From positions 1-64,000 of the forward strand of contig CAVQIP010000009.1 in assembly GCA_963712565.1 (NCBI GenBank): a stretch of 64,000 nt of DNA. Reading direction: 5' to 3'. The notes under the pieces were generated by a model, which was not told the origin of the DNA, did not search any database, and saw nothing but the letters and a program-made list of their open reading frames with translations. Made by a program: the position numbers and the translations under genes. Shown piece after piece: positions 52,187 through 60,310 of this stretch (positions are counted from its first letter, which is position 1; each line of letters begins with the position of its first letter). The stretch comes from VAZQ01 sp963712565. Lineage in GTDB: Bacteria; Pseudomonadota; Alphaproteobacteria; Rhizobiales; Xanthobacteraceae.

Positions 52187-54229
52187 TCACGCCGCCAGTA
52201 CGCGGCTCGCCGGAAAGGCGATCTCGACCAATGTGCCCGCTTTCGGCGCACTCTTGATGCAGAAACTCGCGCGGTTCGCCTCCGCCAACGCTTTCGTCAG
52301 GGGCAGGCCGAGGCCGGTGCCCCCCGCCGACGCCGAGGTCGCCAGCTGCCGGAACGGCTCGAGCGCCGTTACAAGCTCCTGTTCGCTCATGCCAACACCG
52401 GTGTCGCGCACGCGCAAAACGACCTCGCCGTTGTCGTTGAGCGCGGTCGATACGATGACCTGCCCCCCGGCGCCTGTGAACTTGATCGAGTTGGACAGGA
52501 GATTGAGCAGGATTTGCCGCATGGAGCGCGCATCCGCGACGATTTGCGGCAATGCCGGCGCCAGCGAGGTGCGCATGATGATGCGCCCGCGGTTGGCTTG
52601 CGGCTGCATGATGGCGACGCATTGCTGCGTGAGCTCGCTGAGCGCCACGCTGGTGAAGGTGAGCTCGAGCTTGCCCGCCTCGATCTTAGAGAGATCGAGC
52701 AGATCGTTGATCAATGACAGAAGATGGCCGCCGGCGGCATGAATATCCCTGAGGTATTCGCGGTAACGCTCGTTGCCGATCGGACCGAAGCGTTCGTCGG
52801 TCATAACCTCGGAAAAGCCGATGATGGCATTGAGCGGGGTCCGGATCTCGTGGCTGATCCTCGCAAGAAAGTCGGACTTCGCCGACGAGGCTGTTTCCGC
52901 CTGGCGCTTGGCCTGGGTGAGCTCCTTTTCCGCCTTCTTCCATTGGGTAATGTCGCGAAAGACGGCGCACAGCTTGTCGGTGCCTTCGCCGATCCGCCCC
53001 GTCGTCATGAAAAGCGGGATCTGCTCGCCGCGGCGGGCAAGGCCGACGACCTCGCCGCCATTGAGCAGGCTCGCGACAACGCCGTCGCCGGCAAGACGGT
53101 CGAGGCAACTGTACGCCGCCCCAACGCTGTCAGGGACAAACAGCTCGGCGAAGGCGCGGCCGACAAGCTCGCACGACTCGTAGCCGAACAGCGCCTCCGC
53201 GCTGCGGTTCGCGTATACGATCAATCCTTGACGGTCGAGCACGACCACACCGTCGGTCGCGGCGTCGAGAATGGCGTTGAGCTCGGCAGGGTCGGCTCGC
53301 GCAGGCGTGGGCTTCGCCGGCTTTGCGACGGGGCTGGCGCTGACGAATGCAAGCGCCGGCTCGCCCTGCCAATGGATGTCGATCAATTCGCCCTCGATGC
53401 TGGTCTTGCTGTCGTTCTGGCCGATCACGAGTCTCGACAACCGGTCGCCGCCCGCGGCGGCAAGCCCGATGGACCCGGTGAACGCATCACCGAGCCCGCC
53501 CGCCCGCAGCAGCCCCTCGAGGGTTTGGTGACCGGTCCATTGCAGCAAGGCAGGATTGGCATAGAGGATCTGGTCGAAACGATAGATGACGACGCCGACC
53601 GCAAGCCGGTCCAAGATCGGCTGGGCGTCCGGCATGAGGTCGGGGCGCTGAGCTTGCGCGCCGGCCGCGTCCGGGTCGGGCAGCGGGACCGCCTGCGCGT
53701 CTTCGTGCTCGATACCGGCTGTCAGACGTTGCGTGAGTTTGCGCGAAAGCTCACGGAACGCAATGCGCTCGATCGGGCTCAGCGCCGGCGCATTCGGCTC
53801 GGCGGCGACGGGAAAGGGCACGACGTTCTCGGCCGGCGGCGCGAGGTCAGCCGCTGCGAACTCCGACGGTGCGAGCTGTTCGCCGGTCCCGGCGCCGGAG
53901 TGATACCCTCCTCCCAAATCGGTGAGCCGCGCGACATCACGGCAGACGCCAAATCCGCGGTAACCGCGGAAAATCCGGTTACGGTCGAACACCGGCAGGC
54001 CCGAGAGCTCGACCGCAAACCGCTCTGCGCTCCCGTCGACCGGCCAGGATAGGAGCAGCCCGCTCCAGGTCTCCTGCGTAGCAACCGCGCGTGCGACCTC
54101 ATCGCCGGGATCAAGCCCAAGTGCTTCCGCCGTTTCGTGCCAGCGCCGGCCGAGGGCGGCTGCGGTCCGCGGACCCATCAGCGTGATGAATTCGTCGGAG
54201 CCGAGCGTGAAACGTCCCTCTTCATCCAT
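52187..54229 (-). CDS. PAS sensor histidine kinase, C-terminal ~72% of a gene split by an in-frame TGA
   Basis: The frame from ATG 54229 encodes 680 residues: PAS-like segments (FTLGSDEFITLMGPRTAAALGRR; LDAATDGVVVLDRQGLIVYANRSAEALFGYESCEL), then a DHp domain FLARISHEIRTPLNAIIGFSEVM with the phosphoacceptor His and HLLSLINDLLDLSKIEAGKLEL, then ATPase motifs NLLSNSIKFTGAGG and GGTGLGLPLTKALAE. The DHp resembles the PleC/DivJ/PdhS group that acts on DivK, so a cell-cycle role is possible. No membrane helix is seen. It is in the same reading frame as the ORF at 54233-55015, separated by TGA and CAG, so it is best read as one gene broken by a nonsense codon; ATG 54229 could allow restart. Confidence 0.88.
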   Translation of the reverse strand: MDEEGRFTLGSDEFITLMGPRTAAALGRRWHETAEALGLDPGDEVARAVATQETWSGLLLSWPVDGSAERFAVELSGLPVFDRNRIFRGYRGFGVCRDVARLTDLGGGYHSGAGTGEQLAPSEFAAADLAPPAENVVPFPVAAEPNAPALSPIERIAFRELSRKLTQRLTAGIEHEDAQAVPLPDPDAAGAQAQRPDLMPDAQPILDRLAVGVVIYRFDQILYANPALLQWTGHQTLEGLLRAGGLGDAFTGSIGLAAAGGDRLSRLVIGQNDSKTSIEGELIDIHWQGEPALAFVSASPVAKPAKPTPARADPAELNAILDAATDGVVVLDRQGLIVYANRSAEALFGYESCELVGRAFAELFVPDSVGAAYSCLDRLAGDGVVASLLNGGEVVGLARRGEQIPLFMTTGRIGEGTDKLCAVFRDITQWKKAEKELTQAKRQAETASSAKSDFLARISHEIRTPLNAIIGFSEVMTDERFGPIGNERYREYLRDIHAAGGHLLSLINDLLDLSKIEAGKLELTFTSVALSELTQQCVAIMQPQANRGRIIMRTSLAPALPQIVADARSMRQILLNLLSNSIKFTGAGGQVIVSTALNDNGEVVLRVRDTGVGMSEQELVTALEPFRQLATSASAGGTGLGLPLTKALAEANRASFCIKSAPKAGTLVEIAFPASRVLAA

Positions 54230-54232
54230 CTG

Positions 54233-55015
54233 TCAGACGAAGCGGAGCGGGTGGCGTCGCTCGGCGGGCGCTTCCGGAAGCGATGCCGGCCCCAGCGGCG
54301 GCACCGCGGCCGGGCCGGCGGCCTTGGACGGCTGCGGCCGCGGCGCCAAGTCCGTCTCCACCGCAGCAACATCGAAACTTGCGATCAGCACCGTCGCGGT
54401 GTCGCTGCCGACGCGGTCGATCGAAATCTGTTTGCCATCGCAGCTTCCCGCGGCGTGGCCGCTCGCGAGCGCCTCGGCGGCGAGCGCTTCCGCCGCGAGC
54501 GCGGCGAGCGACGCCGCGCTGCGAAGATGCGCGTGCGCGCTTTCGGTGGCGGCAAGTAGCTCGCCCCCGGTCGCAAACGCGGCAATGGGCTCCTTCGCGC
54601 CGGCAAGCAACCGGACTGTCCGCTCGCCGAGCAGCAAGTCGGGACCCGCGCGCTCGACAGCGACCACGAGAATTGCCGCGGCGTCGTCGGCGAGCACGAT
54701 ATGCGAGCAGGCGCAAGTGAGCGAGTGTCCGAAGCCGCCGTCGAAACCGCGCAGGCGCTGGAGTCGCGCTGCGGCGCCGGGCGACAGGGTCGCGGCGAGC
54801 CGCGCGATCTGTGCGGCGACGGGATGGTCGGTGTCGAATCGGTGCGAACCAATGGCCGTTGATGTCGACGCTCCGAAGACGGCCGCGCCGAGTGCATTTG
54901 CCCACAAGATGCGGGTTGCATCGATGCTCCATAGCCACGCCGGCAATCCGCTCGTCGCCAGTGGCGCCAACCGGCTGTCACGCAGATAGGACAGTTGAAA
55001 CCCGGGCTCGCTCAT
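54233..55015 (-). CDS. N-terminal part of the PAS sensor kinase gene, ended by in-frame TGA
   Basis: 260 residues ending at TGA (54233-54235). A PAS-like start, SRLAPLATSGLPAWLWSIDATRILWANALGAAVFGA, is followed by a second sensor-like stretch, HSLTCACSHIVLADDAAAILVVAV, and Ala/Pro-rich linker. The last residues, RRHPLRFV, are followed in frame by TGA, CAG, ATG GAT GAA. In related kinases I recall a continuous ...RFVWQMDxxGRF..., so a TGG-to-TGA change is inferred. Read through, the protein would have 942 residues. Alternatives are two separate proteins or a sequencing error. Confidence 0.8.
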   Translation of the reverse strand: MSEPGFQLSYLRDSRLAPLATSGLPAWLWSIDATRILWANALGAAVFGASTSTAIGSHRFDTDHPVAAQIARLAATLSPGAAARLQRLRGFDGGFGHSLTCACSHIVLADDAAAILVVAVERAGPDLLLGERTVRLLAGAKEPIAAFATGGELLAATESAHAHLRSAASLAALAAEALAAEALASGHAAGSCDGKQISIDRVGSDTATVLIASFDVAAVETDLAPRPQPSKAAGPAAVPPLGPASLPEAPAERRHPLRFV

Positions 55016-55191
55016 CCGCGGTCACCCCCTCAACTGCGTCGCAAGGTCGGCGCGGCTGCATTCCGTATGGCGAAGATATCTAGTGCTGCTGCGCCGCGTC
55101 GTCCATGCAACGAGCGCGTCCGCTGTATTCAAACCAGGGACAACGTCAATCGCGGCGGGCGCCAACGGCGTTTGTTCGCAATTGCCGCGGG

Positions 55192-56361
55192 TCAGGTCGC
55201 CAGCTCGCGCATGATGGCATAGAGCGCGGATTGGCCTTCAAAGCCGATGCCCGGCCTCTCGGATAGCGTAAGACAGCCGTCCTCCACCCTGGCGTCATCG
55301 GCGAAGCCGCCGAAGGCGCCGAACACGCCGGGATAGGATTCCGCGCCGCCGAGGCCGAATCCGCCGGCAATGGCGAGCGACATCTGATTGCCGCCGTGTG
55401 GGAACAATGCGCTGCGCGGCCAGCCGCGGCGCTCGATCATCTCGACCGTACGAGCATATTGCACGATCCCGTAGGATTGCGGGGGGTCGACCTGGATGAC
55501 GTCGTCGCGATCCGGACGCAGGCCGCCGAAACGAACGAGATTTTCCACATCCTGCGTCGAGAATAGATTTTCACCGGTCGAAAGCGGTGGATCATAGCGG
55601 CTGGCGATTTCCGCCAGCAGCGCAAAGTCGAGGGGGTCGCATGGTTCCTCGAACCAGCGCAACTGCAACGGCGCGAGTGCCTCGGCGTAGGCAAGCGCCT
55701 CGTCGCGAGCGAACTTGGAGTTGGCGTCGACGGCAAGCTTCGCATTCGCGGGCAGGATGTTCTTGACGGCCTCCACCCGGCGTAGATCCTCGGCCAGCGG
55801 CAGGCCTCCTACCTTCATCTTCACCATCGTGTAGCCGGCATCGAGATGGCGACGCATCTCCTCCTGCAGGTCCTTCACCGTCTGGCCCGCAAAATACCAG
55901 CCGCCGCCGACATAGCAGAAAACCTTGGCGGCGAGTTTGCCGTCGTTGTAGCGCTCGGCCAGCACGCGATGCAGCGGTTTTGCTGCAATCTTCGCGACCG
56001 CGTCCCAGACCGCAACCTCGATCGTGCCGATCGCGATCGAACGCTCGCTGTGACCGCCCGATTTTTCGCGCTGCATCATGACGGCGAGAATTTTGCATGG
56101 GTCAAAATTTTCCTGCCGCTCGTCGAGCAGGGATTTCGGATCGGCGGCAAGGATGCGGGGGATGAAGCGGGCGCGCATCGCTGCACCGCAAGCGTAGCGG
56201 CCGGTCGAGTTGAAAGCGAAACCGACGACTGGTCTGCCGTCGCGCATCACGTCCGTGATGACCGCCACGACCGAAGTCGTCATTTCGGAGAAATCGATGC
56301 TCGAATTTCTGATGTTTGATTTGAGCGGGACTGCGCATTCGCGGATATCGACGATACGCAT
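55192..56361 (-). CDS. D-tartrate dehydratase-like enolase superfamily enzyme
   Basis: A 389-residue mandelate racemase/muconate lactonizing-type protein, equal in length to the D-tartrate dehydratase of Bradyrhizobium and similar throughout. The KxK motif lies in VKMKVGG (K181, K183), metal ligands in VDANSKF (D212), RWFEEP (E238) and STGENLFS (E264), and the general acid/base His in FPHGGNQMSL (H322). The ESYPGVFGAFGGF and GIGFEGQ ends match that subgroup. Expected reaction: D-tartrate to oxaloacetate and water. One nearby residue differs from the recalled HGGHQ (Asn325). No transporter is adjacent. Confidence 0.8.
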   Translation of the reverse strand: MRIVDIRECAVPLKSNIRNSSIDFSEMTTSVVAVITDVMRDGRPVVGFAFNSTGRYACGAAMRARFIPRILAADPKSLLDERQENFDPCKILAVMMQREKSGGHSERSIAIGTIEVAVWDAVAKIAAKPLHRVLAERYNDGKLAAKVFCYVGGGWYFAGQTVKDLQEEMRRHLDAGYTMVKMKVGGLPLAEDLRRVEAVKNILPANAKLAVDANSKFARDEALAYAEALAPLQLRWFEEPCDPLDFALLAEIASRYDPPLSTGENLFSTQDVENLVRFGGLRPDRDDVIQVDPPQSYGIVQYARTVEMIERRGWPRSALFPHGGNQMSLAIAGGFGLGGAESYPGVFGAFGGFADDARVEDGCLTLSERPGIGFEGQSALYAIMRELAT

Positions 56362-56521
56362 CTGCGTTGTTCCTGTTGGTTCCTGTTACAGTGCGATTGC
56401 CAGGGAGGGACGCGTCCCGCGCTCCGCCCGTTCGGGCAGGAGCCGATAGGCAGTTCGGACGTTGGTACTGCAGCAGGTCGCACGTGCATAGCAACGACCT
56501 CGCGCACAGCAGGAGATGACG

Positions 56522-56899
56522 ATGGCCGCCACCGATGGTTTCAATGTTCCCCCTGAAATGCGGGCGTTTGCCGAGAAAAGCGTCGAGCAGGCGAGGCAGG
56601 CCTTCGACGGCTTCATTTCCGCCGCCCACCATGCCGTGAATGCGTTCGAAGGGCAGGCCCAGACCGCCCGCAAAGGCGCCAGGGATGTCACTGAAAAGGC
56701 GATGACTTTCGCCGAGCAGAATATCGCCAGCTCGTTCGAATTCGCGCAACGGCTGGTGCGAGCCAAGGACCCTCAGGAGGTGTTGCGACTGCAAACTGAC
56801 TACGTGCAGCGGCAAGCGCAGGTGCTGGGCGAGCAGGCCAGGGAACTAGGCGACAGCACCAGCAAGGCGGCCAGGGACGCAGCCGCGCCGAAGCGCTGA
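56522..56899 (+). CDS. phasin family protein
   Basis: A 125-residue phasin-like protein, mostly helical: VPPEMRAFAEKSVEQARQAFDGFISAAHHAVNAFEGQAQTARKG (residues ~9-50), EQNIASSFEFAQRLVRAKDPQEVLRLQTDYVQRQAQVLGEQ. The KDPQEVLxLQTxYVQ segment is the phasin-2 signature. Phasins coat polyhydroxyalkanoate granules. The ATG at 56522 is spaced correctly after AGGAG (56511-56515); ATG 56516 lies directly against it. It is followed by a second phasin gene. Confidence 0.92.
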   Translation: MAATDGFNVPPEMRAFAEKSVEQARQAFDGFISAAHHAVNAFEGQAQTARKGARDVTEKAMTFAEQNIASSFEFAQRLVRAKDPQEVLRLQTDYVQRQAQVLGEQARELGDSTSKAARDAAAPKR

Positions 56900-57084
56900 C
56901 GCGGGTTCCCGTCCGCACCGAATCGAAAAAATAGCTGCCGTAACTGGCACTTGATTGTGCGTCGCAATATTTGTGTTGCATCGCACCAAAGGCGCTATTA
57001 TATCCCTGCGCACATCCTGGCATGGATCGGCTGTGGGCGCAGATCCGTGCGATGCCGGATCACCGCCCTCCAAAGGACCAGTCC

Positions 57085-57585
57085 ATGACCGAAGCCATCG
57101 AAACAACCCCGTCCAAGTCCAGATCCAAAGCCGCGCCGGCCGCGCCGTTCGAGACGCCGAAATTCGAGTTCCCGCATTTCGAGATTCCCAAGATGGAAAT
57201 CCCGGCCGCCTTCCGCGAACTTGCCGAGAAGAGTGTCTCCCAGGCCAAGGAGACCTACGAGAAGATGAAGTCGGCCGCCGAGGAGGCGACCGACGTGCTC
57301 GAGGACACTTACGCGACTGCGACCAAGGGCGCTGCCGACTACGGCCTCAAGATGATCGAGGCGGCGCGCGAGAACACCAATGCGGCGTTCGACTTCGCCA
57401 GTCAGCTGATGACGGTGAAGTCGCTGTCCGAGATGGTCGAACTGTCGACCGCCCACACGCGCAAGCAGTTCGAGACGCTCACCGCTCAATCCAAGGATCT
57501 GGCGGCGATCGCGCAGAAAGTGGCCACCGAGTCCGTCGAGCCGGTGAAGGAAAGCTTCGGCAAGGTTTTCAGAAAAGTCGCCTGA
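57085..57585 (+). CDS. phasin family protein with extended N terminus
   Basis: A 166-residue phasin. The N-terminal tail has the repeated pattern PKFEFPHFEIPKMEIP, then a helical phasin core AAFRELAEKSVSQAKETYEKMKSAAEEATDVLEDTYATATKG (residues ~41-82), NTNAAFDFASQLMTVKSLSEMVELSTAHTRKQFETL. AAAGGACCAGTCC precedes ATG 57085. A strong terminator follows the stop. It and the phasin at 56522 are separated by 185 bases and may be independently transcribed. Confidence 0.93.
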   Translation: MTEAIETTPSKSRSKAAPAAPFETPKFEFPHFEIPKMEIPAAFRELAEKSVSQAKETYEKMKSAAEEATDVLEDTYATATKGAADYGLKMIEAARENTNAAFDFASQLMTVKSLSEMVELSTAHTRKQFETLTAQSKDLAAIAQKVATESVEPVKESFGKVFRKVA

Positions 57586-57627
57586 GCTTTGCCGCTGCCT
57601 CTGGGCGGGACTGCTGCAGCTATCGAG

Positions 57628-57653
57628 GCCCGGGCCCACCGCCCGGGCTTTTT
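57628..57653 (+). terminator. Rho-independent terminator of the phasin gene
   Basis: Perfect 8-bp stem GCCCGGGC (57628-57635), loop CCACC, arm 57641-57648, followed by TTTTT (57649-57653). It lies 43 bases after the phasin stop. Confidence 0.9.
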
Positions 57654-57761
57654 GCTCGCTTGAACGCCGCGGCGGAATGTTGCGAGCCAAGGACAGCCGC
57701 CGGGCCGGGCCTTGTCAAAGCCGGACCTTGCTCCTAGTTTGCGGCCGTTTCCACGATACGT

Positions 57762-57838
57762 GCAGCTGTAGCTCAGTTGGTTAGAGCGCTTGGCTGTGGA
57801 CCAAGAGGTCGGTGGTTCGAGTCCACCCAGCTGTACCA
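57762..57838 (+). tRNA. tRNA-His (GTG)
   Basis: Complete 77-nt cloverleaf with encoded CCA. The anticodon stem CTTGG/CCAAG encloses CTGTGGA (anticodon GTG). The acceptor strand GCAGCTG faces CAGCTGT, giving G1:U72, and the discriminator base is A73. This lacks the usual G-1:C73 identity of tRNA-His and matches the alphaproteobacterial type. Confidence 0.96.
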
Positions 57839-57879
57839 CATGTCTCCCGCCGGTCTGCTCTTGGGGTCGCCTCCGATGT

Positions 57880-58839
57880 TCAAGCCCTGCGTGTCGCGAC
57901 AAAGCGCGCTGCGGCTTTGAGCACGTCTGCATCGTTGCCGAACGGGCGGAGTGCCGCCTGCGCCTCGGTTACCAGGCCTTCGAGACGACGTCGCGCGGCG
58001 GCGGGTCCCAACACGCCGACCAGCGTTGCCTTGTGGGCGGCCGCGTCCTTGCCGGTCGCCTTGCCGACCGTTGCTGGATCGCCTTCGATATCGAGAAGAT
58101 CGTCGGCGATCTGGAATGCTTCGCCGAGCGCGGAACCGTAACGATCAAGCGCGGTGCGCCGGCTTTGATCGGCGCTGCCCAGGATCGCACCGGCGAGGCA
58201 GCCGAAGCGCAACAGTGCACCGGTCTTCATCGCCTGCAAGGTCTTGACGTCCTGCTCGCCGAGCTTGGGGGCAGAAGCATCGAAGCGTCCTTCCGCCGCG
58301 AGGTCGAGCATCTGTCCGCCCACCATGCCGCCGAGGCCGGCCGCCCGTGCGAGCGCCGAGACCAATCGCAGCCTCACCTCGGCATCGGGATGGGTTTCGG
58401 GCCGGGAAAGAATGTCGAACGCGAAAGTGAGCAGGCCGTCGCCGGCAAGCACGGCGGTCGCCTCGTCGAAGGCCTTGTGCGTGGTCGGGCGGCCGCGCCG
58501 CAGGTCGTCATTGTCCATGGCGGGGAGGTCGTCGTGTGCCAGTGAATAGCAATGCACACATTCCAGCGCCGCGCCCGCCATCAGCGAATTTTGCCGCGAG
58601 ACACCGAACAGCGCGGCGGATTCCACTACCAGGAACGGCCGCAAGCGCTTGCCGCCGCCGAGGCTGGCATAGCGCATGGCCTCGAGCAGCCGCACCGGGC
58701 GAGCGCGCTCGCCATCGACCGTGCTCGATCCGAGCAGACGGTCGAGCAGCGCTTCGGTCTCGTTGGCAATCTCAGCGAGCCGGTCCTGGAAGACCGCCTC
58801 GATGTCAACGCCTTTTTTTACCGCATCGATGCGGGCCAT
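57880..58839 (-). CDS. ispA: polyprenyl (farnesyl) diphosphate synthase
   Basis: A 319-residue trans-isoprenyl diphosphate synthase that condenses isopentenyl diphosphate with allylic diphosphates. GGGKRLRPFLVVESAALFG, the first Asp-rich motif SLAHDDLPAMDND, LMAGAALECVHCY, GLGGMVGGQMLDL, KTGALLRFG and the second Asp-rich motif IADDLLDIEGD are present. Chain length is not certain; the farnesyl product is preferred because of the neighbouring hopanoid genes. ATG 58839 (MARIDAVKKG) is chosen; a GTG at 58896 would add 19 residues. It is divergent from hpnB. Confidence 0.9.
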   Translation of the reverse strand: MARIDAVKKGVDIEAVFQDRLAEIANETEALLDRLLGSSTVDGERARPVRLLEAMRYASLGGGKRLRPFLVVESAALFGVSRQNSLMAGAALECVHCYSLAHDDLPAMDNDDLRRGRPTTHKAFDEATAVLAGDGLLTFAFDILSRPETHPDAEVRLRLVSALARAAGLGGMVGGQMLDLAAEGRFDASAPKLGEQDVKTLQAMKTGALLRFGCLAGAILGSADQSRRTALDRYGSALGEAFQIADDLLDIEGDPATVGKATGKDAAAHKATLVGVLGPAAARRRLEGLVTEAQAALRPFGNDADVLKAAARFVATRRA

Positions 58840-59162
58840 GCGTTCCGCTACCCCAGCGCGTGTCGAACCGCTTTCCGCTTGTGCGCAAGTGATCACGCCC
58901 TTGCGCAGGAACCTACCTGCGGACCGCGCTCCAACTCGTTAAGTCCGCACGCTTGGCCGACCTCGATCGCCTCGAGATCGGCCGCCCGGGCGCGGCTGCC
59001 CCAGCCCGAACGCGCGCCGGTCGACAATCTAGCAAGAGCCCCCCGTCCGTCCAAACTTTTCCTAGCTCAATTCATTGAATATGTTGAATTGTTTTTGCGG
59101 AGCCGGTTACGAGGGCGGGGGCGCGGTGGGCATTCCGGGCGCCGAGCGGAGGCTGTGATCAC
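58840..59162. other. 323-base divergent intergenic region between ispA and hpnB
   Basis: No gene is seen. An AT-rich stretch at about 59060-59097 contrasts with its GC-rich surroundings and contains an inverted repeat (59068-59091). It is the likely place for the hpnB promoter; the ispA promoter should lie in the left part. Confidence 0.5.
59068..59091. promoter_or_regulatory. AT-rich inverted repeat before hpnB
   Basis: CAATTCA (59068-59074) and TGAATTG (59085-59091) form 7-bp arms around a 10-base spacer, 71 bases before the hpnB start. It may be an operator or part of the promoter; no known regulator consensus was recognised. Confidence 0.35.
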
Positions 59163-60310
59163 GTGACGGCGCTTGCTGCGATAGCTCTGGCAGCCTGGCT
59201 CTACCTGCTCCTTGCCCGCGGGGCGTTTTGGCGCTGCGCCGAGCGCGACGATTGGGAGGCCGGCAGACCTTCCGGCCTGGCCGCGCGTCGCCGCCGTGGT
59301 GCCCGCGCGCAACGAGGCGGACTGCATCGGCGCCAGCGTCCGCGCGCTGCTCGCGCAGGACTATCGGGGGCCGTGGACCGTCATCCTGGTCGACGACGAC
59401 AGCACCGACGGTACCATCGAGCACGCTCGCCGGGCCGGCAATGCCGACGAGCGGCTGCGGGTGGTGACCAGCCACGGCTTGCCGGCGGGATGGATGGGCA
59501 AGCTCTGGGCCGTGAAGCAGGGCATCGACGCCGCGATGACTTCGCCGCACCCGCCGGATTATCTCCTGCTCACCGACGCCGACATCGTGCACCCCTCCGA
59601 TTCTGTCAGCCGACTGGTCGCACACGCCGAGCGACAATGGCCTCGCGCTGACATCGCTGATGGTGAAGCTTCGCTGCGAGAGCTTCGCCGAGCGCGCCGC
59701 CATTCCGGCGTTCATCTTCTTCTTCCAGATGCTCTATCCCTTTTCTTGCGTGAATCGGCCGCACAGCGCGGTCGCGGCCGCCGCCGGCGGCTGCATGCTG
59801 GTTCGCGCCGATGTTCTGCGCAGGGCCGGCGGCATCGAGGTCATCCGCGGCGCCCTCATCGACGACTGCGCCTTGGCCAAGGCACTCAAGGCGCGCGGAC
59901 CGATCTGGCTCGGATTGACCGAACGCGTGCACAGCGTGCGTGCTTATCCCGCCTTCGCCGACATCCGCCGCATGGTGGCGCGCTCGGCCTATGCGCAGCT
60001 GCGCTACTCGCCGCTGCTGCTGTTGGCGACCGTGGCGGGCATGGCGCTGATCTATCTGCTTCCTCCGCTGCTGGCGATCTTCGGCAGCGGGGCTGCTCGT
60101 ATCCTCGCGATTGCCGCCTGGCTGATCATGTTCATCGCCTTCCAGCCGACGCTACGGTTCTACCGGCTGTCGCCGCTATGGGGCATTGCGCTGCCGGTTA
60201 TTGCTCTGCAGTACATGCTGTTCACTCTCGATTCGGCCTACCAATATATGCGAGGACGGGGCGGGAGCTGGAAGGGGCGCGTGCAAGCCAACGTGTCGGA
60301 ACCGCGATGA
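59163..60310 (+). pseudogene. hpnB: hopanoid-cluster glycosyltransferase HpnB, broken by two +1 frameshifts
   Basis: Three frames together encode one family 2 glycosyltransferase. Frame 1 (GTG 59163): LAAIALAAWLYLLLARGAFWR, a membrane anchor. Frame 2 from about 59265: WPRVAAVVPARNEADCIGAS, VILVDDDSTDGTIEHA, GWMGKLWAVKQGID, LLLTDADIVHP. Frame 3 from about 59634: MVKLRCESFAERAAIPAFIFFFQMLYPF, GGCMLVRADVLRRAGG, LIDDCALAKALKARG, and membrane helices to the end. Single extra A bases at 59265 and 59634 would explain both shifts. Corrected length is about 381 residues. HpnB heads hopanoid operons; its exact role is unsettled. The end overlaps hpnC as ATGA. Confidence 0.85.

Noticed and set aside
54233..54235. 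TGA read as selenocysteine or tryptophan by recoding
   Set aside because: No selenocysteine insertion element was noticed, a histidine kinase linker is not a known selenoprotein site, and TGA serves as a normal stop for many genes in the window.
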